Positions 15,596-25,100 of a stretch of 64,000 nucleotides of DNA are shown piece by piece. The notes under the pieces were generated by a model that worked only from the letters and a program-made list of their open reading frames with translations, was not told the origin of the DNA and ran no database searches. A program made the translations under genes and the position numbers. How positions within the stretch are numbered: position 1 is the stretch's first letter; the number at the start of each line of letters is the position of its first letter. Origin of the DNA: Micromonospora yangpuensis (GTDB lineage Bacteria; Actinomycetota; Actinomycetes; Mycobacteriales; Micromonosporaceae); NCBI RefSeq assembly GCF_900091615.1, contig NZ_FMIA01000002.1, positions 1,922,001-1,986,000 of the forward strand, in the 5' to 3' direction.

Positions 15596-16120
15596 ATGGA
15601 GACCGTGGGCCGGTGGGTGTACCAGCAGGAGGAGGTTGCGCACGCGTTCTCGCTGTGCCGGGTGCGCGACGCCGGCACCTTCGAGGAGTCGTTCGACCTG
15701 CTCGGCGTCGTCCAGGTCACCGTGGACCGGCGGTACCCGGAGAGGTTGCCCGCCGCCCTGCGGCCGTGGGCGTTGGCCACCCTCGCCGGCGGCGGGTACG
15801 GCTTCGGCCGCTTCTACGCCTCGTACGGCACCCTCGACTCCGACGGCGAGCCGGACCGGTCCTTCGCCGACGAGTACATCGACTGGTCCGGCACCCAGGT
15901 CCTCAGCGCCACGCCGAAGTACGAACGACCCGTGGCGGTGCTGGTCGGCATCGACGAGTGGGAGGAGATCGAAGCGTTTCGGGATCGCCGGGACGCCGCT
16001 GTCATTGCCCGGTCCCGTGCCCAGGGCCAGTTCGTGCCACTCTCGGCGGCCCTGGAGTCGCTTGGAGTCGATCCTCGCGAGGCCGGAGCGCTACAGAGCG
16101 ACCGGGCCCAGACCGGTTAA
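15596..16120 (+). CDS. Hypothetical protein with Phd-like C-terminal motif
   Basis: A 174-residue protein. ATG 15596 is preceded by AGGAGG at 15585-15590; an in-frame ATG at 15554 lacks such a site. The N-terminal two thirds match nothing I know. Residues of about 115-140 read ERPVAVLVGIDEWEEIEAF, close to the dimer-strand motif of Phd/YefM antitoxins (VAVLVS-x-x-x-Y-E-x-L). No small toxin gene follows on the same strand, so a classical toxin-antitoxin pair is not evident. It is divergent from the XRE regulator and may be its target. Confidence 0.65.
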   Translation: METVGRWVYQQEEVAHAFSLCRVRDAGTFEESFDLLGVVQVTVDRRYPERLPAALRPWALATLAGGGYGFGRFYASYGTLDSDGEPDRSFADEYIDWSGTQVLSATPKYERPVAVLVGIDEWEEIEAFRDRRDAAVIARSRAQGQFVPLSAALESLGVDPREAGALQSDRAQTG

Positions 16121-16187
16121 GCGGGAATCCGGCACTGGGAGACACCGGTCGACGCCCGCGAAACGCCGACCGGTGCCGCTCGGTGGG

Positions 16188-16601
16188 TCACCTGCGCCGA
16201 CGTCGGCGCAGTTCCTCCTCCTCCTGGTAGTTGACCGCCGGAGGCTGGGGGCTGCTCGCCGCCGGTGCCCGGGTGTAGTCCGGGCCGTCGGGCTGGCGGA
16301 TCTCGTCGTAGGTCCGGGCGCGCAGGTGGGCGGCGTTGGGCGGGGTGAGGGTGCCGGGGACCTGTCGGTACCGGAGCGCCTCGGCGTACTCCGGCGAGTC
16401 GGTGTCCCCGTGCTCCTCCAGCATCCGCTGGATCGACACCGCTGTGTGCTCGGCGGCGATCTCGGCGGCGATCTCCTCCCGCTCCCGGGCCTCTTCGATC
16501 TCCTGCTCGACCCGCTCCTCCTCCAGCCGGACCCGCTCGTCCTCCAGCCGGATTCTCTCCGCCTCCTGCGCCGGGTCGGGGTGTGCTTCCGGATAGGTCA
16601 C
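16188..16601 (-). CDS. Coiled-coil hypothetical protein
   Basis: A 137-residue soluble protein starting at GTG 16601 with GGGAG eight bases upstream. Residues of about 12-60 form a highly charged helix rich in Glu and Arg with heptad spacing (ERIRLEDERVRLEEERV), likely a coiled coil. The rest is Pro-rich, and the chain ends in a run of six arginines. No domain is recognised. The codon choice matches the flanking genes, so it is likely real. It is convergent with the gene ending at 16120. Confidence 0.6.
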   Translation of the reverse strand: MTYPEAHPDPAQEAERIRLEDERVRLEEERVEQEIEEAREREEIAAEIAAEHTAVSIQRMLEEHGDTDSPEYAEALRYRQVPGTLTPPNAAHLRARTYDEIRQPDGPDYTRAPAASSPQPPAVNYQEEEELRRRRRR

Positions 16602-16776
16602 TGTCGCGCTCCCTGGTGCTCGTCGTGGTGCTGGTGCCCGCACTACGGCGCATGACCCGGATCGGTTCGACGCGTCGGGGGACAACCGTCGGACCGGGTG
16701 TGCGACGACGTACGTCGGAGGGCTGCGGTGGCTAGGGTGGGTCGAGCAGGATGTCTTGCTGAGGGGGTGAGGGTGG

Positions 16777-17427
16777 ATGGCCCAGGCGGCGTATGCGCCC
16801 GAGCCGGTGCCGCACGGTGCCGACGCCCGGCCCGGCAGCCTGTCCTTCGACGCGCTCCGGTGGCACGACGAGCCGTGGACGGCCCGGCTCGCCCTCGACC
16901 TGTTGCCCGAGACCAACGGCCCCAAGGTCGAGGTCCTCAGCGGAAGCGTGATCGTGACACCCCACGCCGGATACGACCACCAGGATGCCGAGCTTGACCT
17001 CGCGTACCTGTTGAAGCAGGCGGCCCGTCGGGCCAAGCTGTGGCTCTACGCGGAGGCCAACGTGGTTTCCGGCGATGATCTCTTCATTCCGGACATCGTC
17101 GTGCTCCGGGTCCCCGGTGGTGGCCGGACGGCCATGGACATCAGGCATGCCGTCCTGCTCGGCGAGGTGGTCTCGCCCGGCAACCGGCGGAAGGACATCA
17201 TCGACCGACCCCGTGAGTACGCCGCAGCCGGCGTGCCCTTCTTCCTCCGGGTGGACCTGCGCAACCGGGTTCCGACCATCGTCCTGTTCGAGCTGGTCGA
17301 CGGGGAGTACCGGCCGCAGTCCGCGGCGGCTGCCGGGATGAGTTTCGTGATGCGGGAGCCCTTCGAGTTCACGATCGATCCCGGTGCGCTGCTCGGCGAG
17401 GAGGCACCAGTGGGCGACGAGGACTGA
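16777..17427 (+). CDS. Uma2-family (DUF820) putative endonuclease
   Basis: A 216-residue protein with the Uma2 fold of the PD-(D/E)xK nuclease superfamily. A strand-helix start (KVEVLSGSVIVTPHAGYDH) is followed by the catalytic core: LFIPDIVVL supplies the Asp, and LLGEVVSPGNRRKDI supplies the Glu and a later Lys. The family is abundant in actinobacteria and cyanobacteria, and its substrates are mostly unknown. It stands alone between the coiled-coil gene and dxr, with GAGGG-type sequences before ATG 16777. The active-site residues seem intact. Confidence 0.85.
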   Translation: MAQAAYAPEPVPHGADARPGSLSFDALRWHDEPWTARLALDLLPETNGPKVEVLSGSVIVTPHAGYDHQDAELDLAYLLKQAARRAKLWLYAEANVVSGDDLFIPDIVVLRVPGGGRTAMDIRHAVLLGEVVSPGNRRKDIIDRPREYAAAGVPFFLRVDLRNRVPTIVLFELVDGEYRPQSAAAAGMSFVMREPFEFTIDPGALLGEEAPVGDED

Positions 17428-17475
17428 CGAAGGGCTCCCGACGGGGCAGCGGTGGCGGTGGGACAGAATGGGGCG

Positions 17476-18687
17476 GTGACCTCCCCCCGCGATCTCGTTC
17501 TGCTCGGCTCCACCGGATCGATCGGTACCCAGGCCATCGACATCGTGCGGCGCAACCCGGACCGGTTCCGGGTGGTCGGGCTCGGTGCCGGTGGCGGCAA
17601 CGTCGGGTTGCTCGCCGCGCAGGCGCTGGAGCTGGGCGTGGACGTGGTCGGGGTGGCGAAGGCGTCGGCCGCGCAGGATCTCCAGCTCGCGTTCTACGCC
17701 GAGGCGAGCCGTCGGGGCTGGGCCACCGGTGACTTCCGGCTGCCCCGGATCGTGGCCGGGCCGGACGCGATGACCGAGCTGGCCGGGTGGCCGGCTGACG
17801 TCGTACTCAACGGGGTGGTCGGGTCGTTGGGGCTCGCGCCGACGTTGGCGGCGCTGCGGGCCGGGCGTACCGTCGCGCTCGCCAACAAGGAGTCGCTGGT
17901 GGCCGGGGGCCCGCTGGTGAGGGCCGCAGTGACGCGGCCGGGGCAGATCGTGCCGGTGGACTCCGAGCACTCGGCGCTGGCCCAGTGTCTGCGGTCGGGC
18001 ACCCGCCCGGAGGTACGGCGGCTGATCGTGACCGCCAGCGGCGGGCCGTTCCGGGGGCGGCGGCGCGACGAGCTGACCGGGGTGACCCCGGAGCAGGCGC
18101 TGGCCCACCCGACCTGGACCATGGGGCCGGTCGTCACGATCAACTCCGCGACCATGGTCAACAAGGCGCTGGAGGTGATCGAGGCGCACGAGCTGTTCGA
18201 CGTGCCGTACGCCGACATCACCGTGACGGTGCACCCCCAGTCGGTGATCCACTCGATGGTCGAGTTCGTCGACGGCTCGACGATCGCCCAGGCCAGCCCG
18301 CCGGACATGCGGCTGCCCATCGCGCTCGGCCTGGGCTGGCCGGACCGGGTGCCGGAGGCGGCCGGCGCGGTCGACTGGAGCACCGCGCACGCCTGGGAGT
18401 TCACCCCGCTTGACGACGCGGCGTTCCCGGCCGTGGCGCTGGCCAAGGCGGCCGGGCAGGCGGGGCGCTGCCGGCCGGCGATCTACAACGCGGCCAACGA
18501 GGAGTGCGTGGCCGCCTTCGTCGCCGGACGGCTACCGTTTCTCGGCATCGTCGACACCCTCCAACGGGTGCTGGACGAGGCCCCCGATTTCGCCGAACCG
18601 GGTACCGTCGAGGACGTGCTCGACGCGGAGTCGTGGGCCCGTGCGCACGCGCAGGAGATCATCGTGGCATCTGTGGAAGGAGCTTGA
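17476..18687 (+). CDS. dxr: 1-deoxy-D-xylulose 5-phosphate reductoisomerase
   Basis: Second enzyme of the MEP pathway: it rearranges and reduces DXP to MEP with NADPH and a divalent metal in the cytoplasm. The chain of 403 residues starts at GTG 17476 (GTG at 17452 or 17458 would add 6-8 residues). It shows the nucleotide-binding [11 protein letters not shown] at the N-terminus, ANKESLV, the metal/substrate segments [10 protein letters not shown] and TASGGPFRG, and [17 protein letters not shown]. The length is normal. Its stop shares a base with the next start. Together with rip1 and ispG downstream it forms the same cluster as in mycobacteria (dxr - rip - gcpE). Confidence 0.96.
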   Translation: MTSPRDLVLLGSTGSIGTQAIDIVRRNPDRFRVVGLGAGGGNVGLLAAQALELGVDVVGVAKASAAQDLQLAFYAEASRRGWATGDFRLPRIVAGPDAMTELAGWPADVVLNGVVGSLGLAPTLAALRAGRTVALANKESLVAGGPLVRAAVTRPGQIVPVDSEHSALAQCLRSGTRPEVRRLIVTASGGPFRGRRRDELTGVTPEQALAHPTWTMGPVVTINSATMVNKALEVIEAHELFDVPYADITVTVHPQSVIHSMVEFVDGSTIAQASPPDMRLPIALGLGWPDRVPEAAGAVDWSTAHAWEFTPLDDAAFPAVALAKAAGQAGRCRPAIYNAANEECVAAFVAGRLPFLGIVDTLQRVLDEAPDFAEPGTVEDVLDAESWARAHAQEIIVASVEGA

Positions 18688-19937
18688 TGGCGTACCTGCT
18701 CGGGGTGGTGCTCTTCGCCCTGGCCATTCTCGTCTCGGTCAGCCTGCACGAGGCGGGCCACATGGTCACCGCCAAGGCCTTCGGGATGAAGGTGACCCGC
18801 TACTTCGTGGGGTTCGGCCCCACCATCTGGTCCTTCCGCCGGGGTGAGACCGAGTACGGCCTCAAGGGTGTCCCGCTCGGCGGCTTCTGCAAGATCGTCG
18901 GCATGACACCGCAGGACGACGACGTCGAGCCCGGTGACGAGAAACGGGTGATGTGGCGCTACCCGGTCTGGAAGCGGACGATCGTGATGTCCGCCGGCTC
19001 GGCCACCCACTTCGCGCTCGCCCTGGTCGGCATCTGGATCATGGCGATCTCCGCCGGCCTGCCCAACCCGCAGTTCCCCAGCACCGAGGAGCAGATCCGG
19101 GCCGAGCCCGCCGTGGTGGCGCTCGCCGACTGCGTGGTTCCCGAGTTCGCCAACCGGGCCTGCGTCGCCGGTGACCCGGCCAGCCCGGCCGCCGCCGCCC
19201 AGCTGCGCGACGGCGACCGGATCACCTCCCTCAACGGTGCCCCGGTAAACGACTACGGCGACCTGCTCGCCGCGATCCGCACCGTCGCCCCGGGCAGCAC
19301 CGCGCAGATCGGGTACGTCCGCGACGGGCAGGACGCCACCACCAGCACCGTGCTCGCGCAGACCCAGCGCCCGCCGCTGGACGACCCGGACGGCACCGTC
19401 GGCCCGGTCGCCGCGCTCGGCGTCGGCCTGATCCCCAGCACCCCGGCCCGGGTCGAGTACGGCCCGATCGCCGCCTTCGGGGCCACCGCCAACTTCACAG
19501 GTGACCTGGCCGTCGGCACGTACGAGGCGATGAAGCGGCTGCCGGAGAAGGTGCCGGCGCTCTGGACGGCGATCACCGGCGGCGAACGCGACATCGACAC
19601 CCCGGTCAGCGTGGTCGGCGCCAGCCGGCTCGGCGGCGAGGCGGTGGCGAACAACGCCTGGATCGTCTTCTTCATGCTCTTCATCTCGCTGAACTTCTTC
19701 ATCGGGGTGTTCAACCTGCTGCCGCTGCTGCCCCTGGACGGCGGACACATCGCCATCGCCTGGTTCGAGCGGGCCCGGTCCTGGGTCTACGCCCGGCTGG
19801 GCATGCCCGACCCGGGTCGGGTGGACTACCTCAAACTGATGCCCCTGACGTACGGGGTGATCCTGATCGGTGGCGCGTTCACGCTGCTGACCATCACCGC
19901 CGACGTCGTCAACCCGATCACGCTCTTCTCAAGGTGA
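18687..19937 (+). CDS. rip1: Site-2 intramembrane metalloprotease (Rip1/RseP type)
   Basis: A 416-residue membrane protease of the M50 family that cleaves membrane-bound anti-sigma factors and other single-span proteins. The first membrane helix carries the zinc motif HEAGH (residues about 21-25). A central PDZ domain (AAQLRDGDRITSLNGAPVND) is followed by the C-terminal helix with FNLLPLLPLDGGH, which gives the third zinc ligand Asp. ATG 18687 is preceded by GGAAGGAG and overlaps the dxr stop by one base. In actinobacteria this gene is regularly placed between dxr and ispG, an association of location rather than of pathway. Confidence 0.94.
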   Translation: MAYLLGVVLFALAILVSVSLHEAGHMVTAKAFGMKVTRYFVGFGPTIWSFRRGETEYGLKGVPLGGFCKIVGMTPQDDDVEPGDEKRVMWRYPVWKRTIVMSAGSATHFALALVGIWIMAISAGLPNPQFPSTEEQIRAEPAVVALADCVVPEFANRACVAGDPASPAAAAQLRDGDRITSLNGAPVNDYGDLLAAIRTVAPGSTAQIGYVRDGQDATTSTVLAQTQRPPLDDPDGTVGPVAALGVGLIPSTPARVEYGPIAAFGATANFTGDLAVGTYEAMKRLPEKVPALWTAITGGERDIDTPVSVVGASRLGGEAVANNAWIVFFMLFISLNFFIGVFNLLPLLPLDGGHIAIAWFERARSWVYARLGMPDPGRVDYLKLMPLTYGVILIGGAFTLLTITADVVNPITLFSR

Positions 19938-19946
19938 GTGCCTGAA

Positions 19947-21119
19947 GTGACCGCAGTCAGTCTCGGTATGCCCGCCGTACCGCCCCCGCCGCTCGCCCCC
20001 CGCCGGGTCAGCCGCCAGATCATGGTCGGCAACGTCCCGGTGGGTGGCGGCGCGCCGGTCTCGGTGCAGTCGATGACCACCACCCTCACCTCCGACGTCA
20101 ACGCCACCCTCCAGCAGATCGCCGAGCTGACCGCCTCCGGCTGCCAGATCGTCCGGGTCGCGGTGCCGTCGCAGGACGACGTGGAGGCGCTGCCGGCGAT
20201 CGCCCGCAAGTCGCAGATCCCGGTGATCGCCGACATCCACTTCCAGCCGCGCTACGTCTTCGCCGCGATCGACGCCGGCTGCGCGGCGGTCCGGGTCAAC
20301 CCGGGCAACATCCGCCAGTTCGACGACAAGGTCAAGGAGATCGCCGCGGCGGCCTCGGCAGCCGGTACGCCGATCCGGATCGGCGTCAACGCCGGCTCGC
20401 TGGACAAGCGACTGCTTGCCAAGTACGGCAAGGCCACCGCCGAGGCGCTTGTCGAGTCGGCGCTCTGGGAGTGCTCGCTCTTCGAGGAGCACGGCTTCCG
20501 GGACATCAAGATCTCGGTCAAGCACAACGACCCGGTGGTGATGATCCGGGCGTACCGGCAGCTCGCCGAGCAGTGCGACTACCCGCTGCACCTGGGCGTC
20601 ACCGAGGCCGGTCCGGCGTTCCAGGGCACCATCAAGTCGGCGGTCGCCTTCGGCGCGCTGCTGGCCGAGGGGATCGGCGACACCATCCGGGTCTCGCTGT
20701 CCGCCCCGCCGGTCGAGGAGATCAAGGTCGGCGCGGCGATCCTGGAGTCCCTCGGGCTGCGTGAGCGCGGCCTGGAGATCGTCTCCTGCCCGTCCTGCGG
20801 GCGGGCCCAGGTCGACGTCTACAAGCTCGCCGAGGAGGTCACCGCCGGTCTGGAGGGGCTGCCGGTGCCGCTGCGGGTGGCCGTGATGGGCTGCGTCGTC
20901 AACGGCCCGGGTGAGGCCCGCGAGGCCGACCTCGGGGTGGCCTCCGGCAACGGCAAGGGCCAGATCTTCGTCAAGGGCAAGGTGGTCAAGACCGTTCCCG
21001 AGGCGCAGATCGTGGAGACGCTGATCGCCGAGGCGTTGCGGATCGCCGACGAGATGGGCGCCGAGCTGCCCGAGGAGCTGCGCGAGCTGGTCCCCGGCCC
21101 GACGGTCACCGTGCACTGA
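19947..21119 (+). CDS. ispG: 4-hydroxy-3-methylbut-2-en-1-yl diphosphate synthase
   Basis: An iron-sulfur enzyme of the MEP pathway (also gcpE) that converts MEcPP to HMBPP. It has 390 residues from GTG 19947, where AAGGTGAG stands at a suitable distance; GTG 19938 directly after the rip1 stop is the alternative. The N-terminal TIM-barrel part has the conserved VSVQSMTTT and [13 protein letters not shown]. The C-terminal part carries the cluster ligands in [12 protein letters not shown] and in [11 protein letters not shown], the latter also giving the conserved Glu. The short length fits the two-domain bacterial form. Confidence 0.96.
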   Translation: MTAVSLGMPAVPPPPLAPRRVSRQIMVGNVPVGGGAPVSVQSMTTTLTSDVNATLQQIAELTASGCQIVRVAVPSQDDVEALPAIARKSQIPVIADIHFQPRYVFAAIDAGCAAVRVNPGNIRQFDDKVKEIAAAASAAGTPIRIGVNAGSLDKRLLAKYGKATAEALVESALWECSLFEEHGFRDIKISVKHNDPVVMIRAYRQLAEQCDYPLHLGVTEAGPAFQGTIKSAVAFGALLAEGIGDTIRVSLSAPPVEEIKVGAAILESLGLRERGLEIVSCPSCGRAQVDVYKLAEEVTAGLEGLPVPLRVAVMGCVVNGPGEAREADLGVASGNGKGQIFVKGKVVKTVPEAQIVETLIAEALRIADEMGAELPEELRELVPGPTVTVH

Positions 21120-21233
21120 CCCCCGGGTGAGGTCCGCCGAGCCGGTCGGCTGCGGGCCGCCGCCTGCGTCGGGGCCGAGCCGGCTCGGCACTCGGCCGGC
21201 GCGGCCCCGGGTCCATCTGGCACGCTGATAAGC

Positions 21234-22073
21234 GTGCTGACGATGCCGGTGCGACAACTCGGGGAGTCGGAGCGTCGTGCCGTCGAACGGCTGCTCGACC
21301 TCGACCCGTTCGCCGGGGCACAGGTGGCCGAGCGGGTCGCCGCCCGCGGGCTCGCCTGGTGGCGGGCCGAGGGGCGGATCCTGGGGTACGGTGCCCGCCG
21401 CAACCTGGAGGCGATCTGCTGGCTCGGCGGCAACCTCACCCCCGTGCTCGCCTCGGGTCCGGCCGTCGCCGCCTTCGCCGACCTGCTCGCCGGTGAGGAG
21501 CGGATCTGTTCGTCGATCGTCGGGCGGGCCGACGCCGTACTCGGGCTCTGGGAGCGCCTCGACGGTGCGTGGGGGCCGGCCCGGGCGGTACGCGCCAACC
21601 AGCCGTTGCTGGTCACCGACGGCCTACCCCCGGTGCCGCCCGACCCACAGGTACGGCGGGTCGGCAGCGGCGAGGTCGACCGGCTCTTCCCGGCGGCGGT
21701 GGCGATGTACACCGAGGAGGTCGGGGTGTCACCGCTTGCCGACGACGGTGGCCGCAGCTACCGGCGGCGGGTCAACGAGCTGGTCCGCGCCGGCCGGGCG
21801 TACGCCCGGTTCGTCAACGACCGGGTGATTTTCAAGGCCGAGCTGGCGGTGGTGACCCGGCGGACCGCCCAGGTCCAGGGGGTGTGGGTGGCCCCGGAGT
21901 GGCGCGGACGGGGGATCGCCGCCGCCGCCATGGCGGCCGTGGTGCGCGACGCGCTGCTGCGGGTGGCCCCGACGGTCAGCCTCTACGTCAACGACTTCAA
22001 CGTGCCGGCCCGCCGGGTGTACGAACGCTGCGGCTTCCGCCCGGTCGGCACCCTCGCCACCGTGCTCTTCTGA
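21234..22073 (+). CDS. GNAT-family N-acetyltransferase with DUF4081 domain
   Basis: A 279-residue protein; GTG 21234 and ATG 21243 are both possible starts. The N-terminal half resembles DUF4081 (FAGAQVAERVAARG, then RICSSIVGRADAVLGLW). The C-terminal half is a GNAT domain with the acetyl-CoA loop VWVAPEWRGRGIAAAAM and the family ending LYVNDFNVPARRVYERCGF. A gene of this two-part type follows ispG in mycobacteria (Rv2867c position), so the neighbourhood is conserved. The acetylated substrate is unknown. Confidence 0.88.
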   Translation: MLTMPVRQLGESERRAVERLLDLDPFAGAQVAERVAARGLAWWRAEGRILGYGARRNLEAICWLGGNLTPVLASGPAVAAFADLLAGEERICSSIVGRADAVLGLWERLDGAWGPARAVRANQPLLVTDGLPPVPPDPQVRRVGSGEVDRLFPAAVAMYTEEVGVSPLADDGGRSYRRRVNELVRAGRAYARFVNDRVIFKAELAVVTRRTAQVQGVWVAPEWRGRGIAAAAMAAVVRDALLRVAPTVSLYVNDFNVPARRVYERCGFRPVGTLATVLF

Positions 22074-22189
22074 CCCGCGCCCTGCACCAGTCGGCCAGGA
22101 ATGCCCCGGGTGGGCGAAAAATACGTTGAGCGACCTCCTCGCGACAGGAAGGCTGAAGTCTCCGCCACCTGCTGTCCGGAGGAACGTCG

Positions 22190-25100
22190 ATGCGCCTGCT
22201 CCGTGATCTGTGGGTCACCTCGCCCCGCCGGATGATCGTCGTCGCCGTCCTGCTGATCCTCGGCGCCGGCGGCCAGGCCGCCGCCGCGGCCCTGGCCGGC
22301 CCGGTGCTGGTGCACCGCTCGGGCACCTTCTTCGCCCTGCTGGTGGTGGCGCTGGCCGCCGCGGTCCTCACCGACCTGGTGGTGGCGCTGATCATGGCGG
22401 GGCTGACCGCCGACTGGTCCGCCGACGTGCGGCGGCGACTGTGCCGGGTGGCCCTGGGGCAGGACCTGCCGACGCTGGAGAACACCCCGGTCGGCGAGCT
22501 GCTCGACCGGATCGACGGCGACGTCTACCAGGTCGCCGGCGAGGTACGCAACGTCGGCGTCCGGCTGACCCAGGCGCTGGCCACCGGCGTGCTGTCCGCC
22601 CTGGTGGCGTTCGCTGTCTGGTGGCCGGCCGGGGTCGGCATGCTGGTGCTCACCGCGCTGCTCGTGGTGCTGATCCGCCGACCGACCGCGCGGATCGCCC
22701 CGGCCCGGATGGCCGAGGAGGAGGCCTGGTCGGACCTGGCCGCCGTGCTGGAGGAGGCGGTGCACGGCCAGGACGACGTCCGCACCAGCCTGGCCCGCCC
22801 GTACGTGCTGCGGCTGTACGCCCGCCGGGCCGCCCGGGTGCTGGACCGGGGCATCCGGGTGTTCCGGCTGACCGGCGTGGTCACCACCATCGCCGGGGCG
22901 GTGACCCGGGGCGGTATCGCTGTGGTGGTACTCGCCGGTGGCTGGGCGCTGGTCACCGACCGGATCGACGCGGCCCGGCTGACCGCCGTCTGGCTGCTGG
23001 TGCTCGGCTACGGTGCGGTCGTCGAGCATGCCAGTCGGATGGTGCCCCAGCTGCAACAGGCCCTCGGCGCGTGGGCCCGGGTGCAGTTGCTCGCCGACGC
23101 CCGGCAGGAACCGGTCGGCGGGGCCGCCCCCGGCCAGGGCGACCTGGTCATCCAGGACCTGACCTTCCGGTACCCGGGCACCGGGGCCGGCCGGGAGCCG
23201 GTCCTGCGCCAGGTGTGCCTCACCTTCCGGCGCGGCCGCTCGTACGCGCTCGTCGGGCGGACCGGTTCCGGCAAGTCGACCCTGACCAAGGTGCTCTCCC
23301 GCGCCGTCGACGTGCCCGCCGGCACGGTCTTCCTGGCCGGCGTGGACCTGCTCGACCTCGACCTCGAACACCTGCGCCGGTACGTCGCCGTGGTGCCCCA
23401 GCGCACCGAGATCCTCGCCGGCACGCTCGCCGAGAACGTCGCGCTCTTCGACCCCGACCTGCTCGACGACGCCACCCGGGCCCTGCACGAGCTGGGCCTG
23501 GCCGGTTGGATCGCCGAACTGCCCGACGGCGTCCGGACCCGCCTCGGCGAGGGCGGGTACGTGCTGTCGGCCGGGCAGGAGCAGCTGGTGGCGTTCGCCC
23601 GGATCCTGGTCCGCGACCCGCACGTGGTGATCCTCGACGAGGCGACGGCGCGACTCGACCCGGTCACCGAGGCCCGGGTGCAGCGGGCCACCGAACGCCT
23701 GCTCGCCGACCGGATCGGCATCGTCATCGCACACCGGCTCTCCTCGGTCCGCACCTGCGACGAGGTGGTGCTGATGGCCGACGGGGTGGTCGTCGAGGCC
23801 GGGCCGCTGCACTCCGCACGCCGCTTCGCCGACCTGCTGGCCACCAGCACCGCCGCGTACGCGCACTCCGGCGTCGTACCCGGCGGGGTGGACCTGCTGA
23901 CCGGCCCACCCACCGCCGGGCCTCCGGGTGGCACCGCCTCGGCCCGGTCCTCGGGTGGTGCCGCCTCGGGTGGTGCTGCCTCGGGCCGGTCCTCGGGTGC
24001 TGCCGTGGGCGGTGCTGCCTCGGGCCGGTCCTCGGAGGGTGGCGGGCCGGGCCGGTCCGCCGGGGGCGAGGCCGGGGCGGTGCGGGAGGCCGGGGCGGTG
24101 CGGGAGGTCGGTGGCCAGGTGGCGTCCGCCGGTGGCGGGAGCGGGCCGGCGGACGGCACCCGGCCGACCGCCCTGGGTCCGCGGCCCCCGGCGCCGCCCG
24201 CTCCGCCCACCCGGACCCTGCGGGAGATCTTCCGGCTCAGCCGCAACGATCCCCGGTACGGCCTGGCCTCGATCGGCGTCTTCGCCGTGCTCAGCCTGCT
24301 CGGGCTGGACGGCGTGCTGGTGCCCTGGCTCTGGGCGGAGCTGGTCGACGACACCGGTGACCCCTGGCTGCCGGCGGCGGGGATCATCGCCGCGCTGCTG
24401 GTCACCATTCCGCTGCCGTACTGGACGAACCTGTGGTTCCCGCAGTGGTGGGTACGGCAGGTGCTGCGGATCAACGCGCGGCTGGTGCACGGGCAGACCG
24501 GACCGCGCCGGGTCAGCAGCCACACCCCGGCCGAGGTGGTGGCCCAGGGCGGTGACACCGACCGGGTGGTGCAGCTGACCGACAACGTGCTCGACCAGTA
24601 CGTCGCCCTGGTGCTGATGGCGGGCATGACCCTGGTCTCCGGCAGCGTCGTACCGGCGTTGTTCTTCCTCGGCACGATGCTGGCCTCGGCGGCGGCGGCG
24701 ACGGTCTTCGGACCGATGCTGGAGCGCTCCGCCCAGGCCACCGTCGCCGCGCGGGCCGCCTTCGCCACCGCGCTGGTCTCCGCGCTCTCCGCCGCCCGGA
24801 CGGTGAAGCTCGCCGGGGCCACCCGGCCGGTGCTGCGTCACCTCGCCGACCTGGACGCCCTCCGTAGCCAGCGGCAACGTCGGGAGATCTCCATCCAGGT
24901 GTGGTCCCGGTCGACCCCGGCGTTGATCAGCGGGCTGCTGCCGATCGGCGCCTGGGCGCTCTACCTGGCCGGTGGGCTGTCCGCCGGGGCGACCCTGGTC
25001 GCGGTCGCCACCCTCGGCGCGGCCCGGTGGTTCGCCTGGACGACCGCGTCCCTGGTGGCGCACTTCCCGTCGGCACGGGTCTGGACCCGGCGGACGGTGG

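Noticed and set aside
17452..17475. Longer N-terminus for Dxr from GTG 17452
   Set aside because: The extra residues do not match the conserved start of the family, which begins shortly before [11 protein letters not shown]; it is kept only as an alternative.
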